From assembly GCF_000374585.1 (NCBI RefSeq), contig NZ_KB894646.1, forward strand, positions 124,001 through 188,000: 64,000 nucleotides of DNA, written 5' to 3'. The translations under genes were made by a program, and so were the position numbers. Numbering within the stretch: the stretch's first letter is position 1; each line of letters starts with the position of its first letter. This document shows, piece after piece, positions 57,402 through 64,000 of the stretch. The DNA is from Phocaeicola barnesiae DSM 18169 = JCM 13652. Its GTDB lineage: Bacteria; Bacteroidota; Bacteroidia; Bacteroidales; Bacteroidaceae. The notes under the pieces are model-generated. The model was not told the DNA's origin and did not search any database. It saw nothing but the letters and a program-made list of their open reading frames with translations.

Positions 57402-57710
57402 ATGGGACAAGAACAAGCTTCAATCAAAGAGCGGGAACGTACGGATTTACGGGAACCCCGCCGATACAAAGTGATTATCTATAACGACGACTTCACCACC
57501 ATGGAATTTGTCGTCAGAATTTTGACCACGGTTTTCTTCAAATCGCCTGCCGAAGCCGAAACGCTCATGCTGCAGGTACACCGGAGCCAGTCGGCCGTAG
57601 TGGGCATCTATACGTACGACATCGCCACGTCGAAAGTACAGAAAGCCACACGCATGGCCCGCGAAGAAGGATTTCCTTTACGACTTACCGTAGAACCCGA
57701 AGAAAACTGA
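57402..57710 (+). CDS. clpS: ATP-dependent Clp protease adaptor ClpS
   Basis: 102 residues from ATG 57402. The N-degron pocket is recognisable in RYKVIIYNDDFTTMEFVVRILTTVF (NDD and TTMEFV segments), followed by the conserved His in VHRSQ and the C-terminal AREEGFPLRLTVE. It delivers proteins with bulky hydrophobic N-termini (Leu, Phe, Tyr, Trp) to ClpA. clpA starts 12 bases later. Confidence 0.95.
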   Translation: MGQEQASIKERERTDLREPRRYKVIIYNDDFTTMEFVVRILTTVFFKSPAEAETLMLQVHRSQSAVVGIYTYDIATSKVQKATRMAREEGFPLRLTVEPEEN

Positions 57711-57722
57711 TTCTTTAGACTT

Positions 57723-59975
<2,253 letters not shown>

Positions 59976-59977
59976 CC

Positions 59978-60616
59978 ATGGTATTCCTACTGACTGAAGA
60001 ACTGGCTTTTCCGGACCCGCATAACGGCGACCCGGACGGGCTGCTGGCCGTAGGAGGCGACTTGTCGGTCGACCGCCTGCTGCTGGCCTATTCCAACGGT
60101 ATCTTTCCGTGGTATGCTTTCCGGCAGGGAGTCATCGAATGGTGGTGCCCGCTCCAGCGGTTTGTCATCTTCCCTTCCGAAATCCATATCTCCCACTCCA
60201 TGCGTACCCTGATGAACAAGGGAAAATACGACATCACGTTCAACCAGGCTTTCGACAGGGTCATCAAGGCATGCGGCGACCTGCGCAAAGACGAAGAAGG
60301 AGCCTGGCTCGGCGAAGATATGATAAAGGCCTATACGGCCCTGCATGAACAGGGATTCGCGGCCAGTGTGGAAGTATGGGAGGAAGACCGGCTGGTCGGA
60401 GGCCTCTACGGAGTAGCCATCGGACGGTGTTTCTTCGGCGAGAGCATGTTCTCCCGCGTACCCAGCGCCTCGAAACTGGCACTGATTCACCTCGCCCGCT
60501 TCTTCGAGGAACACGGGGGTGCCTTGATCGACTGCCAGTTCGAAACGCCGCACCTGAAATCGATGGGCGGACGGTACATCTCCTACGAAACCTACATGAA
60601 GTATGTCCAGGAATGA
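59978..60616 (+). CDS. aat: Leucyl/phenylalanyl-tRNA-protein transferase
   Basis: 212 residues. The family start FPDPHNGDPDGLLAVGGDLSVDRLLLAYSNGIFPW (quoted in parts: GGDLS, NGIFPWY) and WWCPLQRFV are present, as are GCFFGESMF-like CFFGESMFS and IDCQFETPHLKSMGG. It adds Leu or Phe to proteins with N-terminal Lys or Arg, creating degrons for ClpS. Together with clpSA it forms a full bacterial N-degron route. Confidence 0.96.
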   Translation: MVFLLTEELAFPDPHNGDPDGLLAVGGDLSVDRLLLAYSNGIFPWYAFRQGVIEWWCPLQRFVIFPSEIHISHSMRTLMNKGKYDITFNQAFDRVIKACGDLRKDEEGAWLGEDMIKAYTALHEQGFAASVEVWEEDRLVGGLYGVAIGRCFFGESMFSRVPSASKLALIHLARFFEEHGGALIDCQFETPHLKSMGGRYISYETYMKYVQE

Positions 60617-60629
60617 TGTCCTCTGCCAA

Positions 60630-61946
60630 CTAGAGCAGGACCTGAATCAGTAACATACCTACCACAATCGATACAATCGTAGCCACCATCCCCGGCATCA
60701 TGAACGAATGGTTCAATACATACTTGCCGATACGCGTCGTACCCGTACGGTCGAAGTTGATGGCGGCTACTACTGTCGGATAGTTCGGAATGAAGAAATA
60801 CCCGTTGACAGCCGGGAACAAGGCCACCAGCAACGCCGGCGAGATACCCAGCGCCAGGCCCAACGGCATGACGGCACGCACCGTAGCCGCCTGGCTGTAC
60901 AGCAGGATAGACATCACAAACAAGGCTACTCCGAACAGCCAGGGCATTTCCTGCACAATGTGTTCGATGGAGCCTGTCAGCTGCGCCAGATTCCCGTTGA
61001 TGAACGTATCTCCCATCCAGGCGATACCGAAGATGGCAATCACCGCCTGCATACCGGCCGAATAGATGGAACCCTTGGCTGCCTGGATACCGTCTATGCG
61101 GGTCACCAGCAGGATGAGGGCCGCCACGCTCAGCATCACGATTTCGATGATGGCAGGCATTCCCAGACGTACACTCTCACCGTTCACCAGGAAAGTAGGA
61201 CGCAACGATTCGATGGAACCGAACAATACAATCAGGAAGGTGGCAATCAGGAAGAGGGCAACCGACCAGCGGGCCTTCCACATACACGGTATCTCCGTGG
61301 TCTCTACCGCCGTATTCTCTACCGTACCTTCCTTCAACCGGCGCTGGTATTCCGGGTCGTCCATCAGTTCTTTTCCCACTTTCAACGAGCAGAAGGCCCC
61401 TACCAGTACGCCCGCCAGCGTAGCCGGTACAGAAATCTTCAGGATATCGAACAAGGAGAAATGCGCGCCCGACAACAGCCCCAACAGCGCCACGGTAGCA
61501 GCCGAGATGGGACTGGCCGTAATGGCCTGCTGCGAAGCGATGACAGCGATACCCAACGGGCGTTCGGGACGGATACGGGTTTCACGCGCCACTTCGGCAA
61601 TGACCGGCAGTACCGAATAAGCGATATGCCCCGTACCGGCTACAAACGTAAACAGGTAGGTCACGAGCGGGCTCAGGATAGTCACCCGCGAAGGATTCTT
61701 CCGCAGAATCCGTTCTGCCAGCTTCACCATATACTCCAATCCGCCGGCTGCCTGCATACACGATGCCGCCGATATCACCGCCGCAATCATCAGCATGACA
61801 TCTACCGGAGGAGTCGTCGGTTGAAGACCAAATACAAATGTCAGAATGAGCAGACCTACACCTCCCATCACACCCAAGCCGATGCCCCCCAAACGGGCAC
61901 CGATAATGATAGCCGCTAAAACGACCAGAAACTGAATCAATAACAC
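60630..61946 (-). CDS. Anaerobic C4-dicarboxylate transporter, Dcu family
   Basis: 438 residues, about 10-12 membrane helices. The N-terminal LVVLAAIIIGARLGGIGLG and ASQQAITASPISAA motifs, and the C-terminal NYPTVVAAINFDRTGTTRIGKYVLNHSF, mark DcuA/DcuB. It exchanges fumarate, aspartate or malate with succinate in fumarate respiration, central to Bacteroides anaerobic metabolism. DcuA or DcuB subtype not decided. TAATTTTG box upstream. Confidence 0.94.
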   Translation of the reverse strand: MLLIQFLVVLAAIIIGARLGGIGLGVMGGVGLLILTFVFGLQPTTPPVDVMLMIAAVISAASCMQAAGGLEYMVKLAERILRKNPSRVTILSPLVTYLFTFVAGTGHIAYSVLPVIAEVARETRIRPERPLGIAVIASQQAITASPISAATVALLGLLSGAHFSLFDILKISVPATLAGVLVGAFCSLKVGKELMDDPEYQRRLKEGTVENTAVETTEIPCMWKARWSVALFLIATFLIVLFGSIESLRPTFLVNGESVRLGMPAIIEIVMLSVAALILLVTRIDGIQAAKGSIYSAGMQAVIAIFGIAWMGDTFINGNLAQLTGSIEHIVQEMPWLFGVALFVMSILLYSQAATVRAVMPLGLALGISPALLVALFPAVNGYFFIPNYPTVVAAINFDRTGTTRIGKYVLNHSFMMPGMVATIVSIVVGMLLIQVLL

Positions 61947-61985
61947 AAGTTTAGTTTTTAGAAGAATTTACGAATATTTTGGCGG

Positions 61986-61993
61986 CAAAATTA
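61986..61993 (-). promoter_or_regulatory. Promoter -7 box for the Dcu transporter
   Basis: TAATTTTG on the minus strand, leader about 33 nt. Confidence 0.5.
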
Positions 61994-62042
61994 CTTTTTT
62001 TTCTCATCTTTACCAACTGAAACTTCTTTAACCCACTCAAAA

Positions 62043-62990
62043 ATGAACAGAATCAGTCATCTTTTTGGCATCCGCTACCCCATCATCCAGGGCGGAATGG
62101 CCTGGTGCAGCGGCTGGCGGCTGGCAGCGGCTGTCAGTCAGGCAGGCGGCCTCGGTCTGATCGGAGCCGGGTCCATGCATCCCGAAACCTTGCGTGAACA
62201 CATTCGGAAATGCCGGCAGGCCACCTCACTCCCCTTCGGCGTGAATGTCCCCCTGATGTACCCCGAAATCGACAAGATCATGCAGATTATCGTCGACGAA
62301 CAGGTACAGATTGTCTTCACCTCCGCCGGAAATCCGAAGACGTGGACCGAATACCTCCACGACCACGGCATCAAGGTGGCACACGTGGTATCTTCCTCGC
62401 GTTTCGCCGCCAAATGTGAAGAAGCCGGTGTAGACGCCATCGTTGCCGAAGGATTCGAAGCAGGCGGGCACAACGGCCGTGAAGAGACGACAACGCTCTG
62501 CCTGATACCGGCCGTGAAACGCATCTGTGCCACCCCCCTCATCGCTGCCGGCGGTATCGCCTCGGGCGAAGCCATCCTGGCTGCCCGTTGCCTGGGAGCC
62601 GACGGAGTACAGATAGGTACCCGCTTCGCCCTGACCGAAGAAAGCTCGGCACATTTCACCTTCAAGGACCGCTGCCTGCGACTCAACGAGGGAGATACCA
62701 TCCTCACCCTGAAACAGCTGGCTCCTACCCGCCTGGTGAAGAATGATTTCTACCGCGACATCGAAGCGGCCGAACAACGGGGCGCCACCGCCGACGAGAT
62801 ACGGGAACTCCTCGGACGGGGACGTGCCAAACAGGGCATCTTCGAAGGGGATATCTACCAGGGCGAACTCGAAATCGGCCAGATAGCCTCACAAATCAAA
62901 CGCCTGCAGCCCGTAGCCGAGGTCATGCAGGAACTGGTAGACGATTACCATAACGCCCTGCGCCGGATGCAGGACGAAACCGGCCTCTGA
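62043..62990 (+). CDS. FMN enzyme of the nitronate monooxygenase / FabK family
   Basis: 315 residues, TIM barrel. YPIIQGGMAWCSGW at the N-terminus, FGVNVPLMYP, and the FMN phosphate sites EGFEAGGHNG and AAGGIASGEA, ending GTRFALTEESSAH. Bacterial FabK (enoyl-ACP reductase II) and 2-nitropropane dioxygenase share these. EAGGH with Gly and the length near 315 favour FabK-like enoyl reductase, but substrate is not proven. It would reduce enoyl-ACP in fatty acid synthesis. No clear promoter box was seen. Confidence 0.85.
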   Translation: MNRISHLFGIRYPIIQGGMAWCSGWRLAAAVSQAGGLGLIGAGSMHPETLREHIRKCRQATSLPFGVNVPLMYPEIDKIMQIIVDEQVQIVFTSAGNPKTWTEYLHDHGIKVAHVVSSSRFAAKCEEAGVDAIVAEGFEAGGHNGREETTTLCLIPAVKRICATPLIAAGGIASGEAILAARCLGADGVQIGTRFALTEESSAHFTFKDRCLRLNEGDTILTLKQLAPTRLVKNDFYRDIEAAEQRGATADEIRELLGRGRAKQGIFEGDIYQGELEIGQIASQIKRLQPVAEVMQELVDDYHNALRRMQDETGL

Positions 62991-63081
62991 CACCAGCAGC
63001 TCCGGAGAATCCCTATCCGATATAGGAAAATTCCCCGGAGCTTTTAGGATATTTCATCCCCCGGAAGTCCTTTCTTTCGCC

Positions 63082-63089
63082 TATCTTTG
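63082..63089 (+). promoter_or_regulatory. Promoter -7 box for the small lipoprotein
   Basis: TATCTTTG; leader about 31 nt to the ATG at 63127. Confidence 0.6.
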
Positions 63090-63126
63090 TACCATCATCA
63101 AAGTTAAAAAAGAACAGGAGGTTGAT

Positions 63127-63558
63127 ATGAAAACGGGATTGAAACTTCATAGCATGGTCTGGCTCATCGGCCTGGCCCTTACACTCGGACTTTCCAGTTG
63201 CGTAGTCGACGGCATCGGACTCCAGATCGGTACCGGCACCGACAGCTACCGCGAATATACAAGCCATCTCTGCCGCTACGTATGGGTGGACGAATGGGAG
63301 GCCAACGGCAAATTCTACCACCAGGAACTCACCTTCTACCCCGACCAGACCGGAAGCGACTACATGTACATCGAAGACCGCTGGGGACGTACGGAATCCA
63401 CCTACAACTTCGTCTGGGACTGGTACGACAATTTCTACACCAGCCTCCGCCTCAATTACGGACGAGGCGACTACTCCTACATCGATAACATCCGTTGGGG
63501 CGACCGCAGCTTCAGCTGTTTCTTCGACAACGAAGCCGCTTATTTCACCGCATATTAA
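63127..63558 (+). CDS. Small lipoprotein of unknown function
   Basis: 143 residues. Signal with lipobox LSSC, then a compact domain very rich in Tyr, Trp and Asp (WVDEWEANGKFYHQELTFY, YMYIEDRWGR, FVWDWYDNFYTSLRL). The strand pattern with WxW spacing and a mid-domain Asp/Gly hairpin resembles the small lipocalin-like or DUF-type domains found in Bacteroidales; no family was recognised. Promoter box and termination suggest a single-gene unit. It may be exported to the outer membrane. Confidence 0.7.
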   Translation: MKTGLKLHSMVWLIGLALTLGLSSCVVDGIGLQIGTGTDSYREYTSHLCRYVWVDEWEANGKFYHQELTFYPDQTGSDYMYIEDRWGRTESTYNFVWDWYDNFYTSLRLNYGRGDYSYIDNIRWGDRSFSCFFDNEAAYFTAY

Positions 63559-63642
63559 TCATTGGCTTGCAAGTCCCCTAATTTTTGAATCGATCGACCC
63601 GATACCAGGGACTGGATACCAGTCTTGAGTCAGCTGACGACA

Positions 63643-63663
63643 GGACGCACGGACCGTGCGTCC
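63643..63663. repeat. REP-like extragenic palindrome
   Basis: Arms GGACGCACGG and CCGTGCGTCC around a single A, with CCTACAGC on the right flank. A decayed relative is found at 3051-3073 in the opposite orientation. Such G/C-rich palindromes are typical REP elements between genes. Confidence 0.7.
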
Positions 63664-63710
63664 CTACAGCGGACTCGGAAAACCACAAACCTAAAAACCC
63701 TTTTATTTTT

Positions 63711-63745
63711 TAATTGTTAATTATTAATTGTTAATTATTAATTAT
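63711..63745. repeat. A/T heptamer array (TAATTRT x5)
   Basis: Five uninterrupted 7-bp units TAATTGT, TAATTAT, TAATTGT, TAATTAT, TAATTAT. It lies 40 bases before the atpG terminator. Confidence 0.75.
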
Positions 63746-63785
63746 CATCGTGTGTTTTCATAGGATTATTTTTTTAGTTTAATTG

Positions 63786-63828
63786 AAAAAGGCTGCCCGA
63801 CCCCTCAAACGGGGCAGGCAGCCTTTTG
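63786..63828. terminator. Terminator after atpG
   Basis: AAAAAGGCTGCC pairs with GGCAGCCTTTT and has an inner CCCC/GGGG stem. On the minus strand TTTTT follows, fitting the end of the ATP synthase transcript; the plus strand also has TTTT. Confidence 0.8.
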
Positions 63829-63848
63829 CTATTCTTCCAGTCAACGTA

Positions 63849-64000
<152 letters not shown>

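Overview
The window is chromosomal DNA of a Bacteroidales bacterium, most likely Bacteroidaceae. Three things point there: repeated promoter -7 boxes of the form TAnnTTTG with few Shine-Dalgarno sequences; a Bacteroidales gene set (DUF5686, DUF4136, DUF4286, DUF2023, TSCPD, M60 and GH92 families, an AddAB pair, a Bacteroidales-type fused sensor kinase); and lipoprotein and outer-membrane barrel genes throughout. Base composition looks close to 50% GC by eye, above classical Bacteroides. I saw no phage, insertion sequence, CRISPR array or rRNA operon. This is mostly core chromosome.

Layout. 1-2.7 kb: 3' part of an M60 mucinase-like peptidase, then a DUF4136 lipoprotein and an outer-membrane barrel. 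2.8-6.6 kb: tRNA-Asp, then hisH-hisA-hisF-hisIE with an FtsE-like ATPase. 6.7-9.3 kb: aspartate kinase and lysA (lysine/DAP branch). 9.5-13.7 kb: a membrane glycosyltransferase, a DUF5686 protein and a Crp-family regulator. 13.8-20.8 kb: a probable signalling operon with a 1478-residue double sensor-kinase protein, a response regulator, a five-helix AbgT relative and a TlpA-like lipoprotein. 20.9-23.8 kb: histone H1-like protein, tilS and a mannose-1-phosphate guanylyltransferase.

23.9-30.0 kb: an arylpyruvate/arylacetate operon (nitrilase-family amidase, IorA, IorB, aminotransferase, PaaK, ACT protein) that could interconvert aromatic amino acids and arylacetates. 30.3-30.5 kb: a probable orphan small RNA with its own promoter and terminator. 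30.5-34.8 kb: DUF4286, ruvC, a type I pullulanase lipoprotein and a double-ABC ATPase, all in one direction. 35.0-42.9 kb: acyl-CoA synthetase and AddA/AddB-type helicase-nucleases. 43.2-50.9 kb: GH92 mannosidase, TSCPD protein, YebC-family regulator, pheT and dnaB.

51.2-53.8 kb: flavodoxin, DUF2023, a His-rich CobW GTPase and a Pmp3-like peptide. 53.9-57.2 kb: an MBL hydrolase lipoprotein and cobC-cobS-cobT. 57.4-60.6 kb: clpS-clpA-aat, a compact N-degron module. 60.6-64.0 kb: a Dcu-type dicarboxylate transporter, a FabK/nitronate monooxygenase-like flavoprotein, a small lipoprotein, a REP-like palindrome, and the end of atpG.

The observations I find most worth pursuing are: the double sensor protein, whose first half keeps an intact ATPase but lacks the phospho-acceptor His while the second half keeps the His but has a degraded ATPase; the adjacent AbgT relative, which seems to keep only the scaffold helices; the orphan RNA at 30.35 kb; and paired repeats at the flavodoxin promoter. 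Family assignments come from reading motifs; no database search was run.
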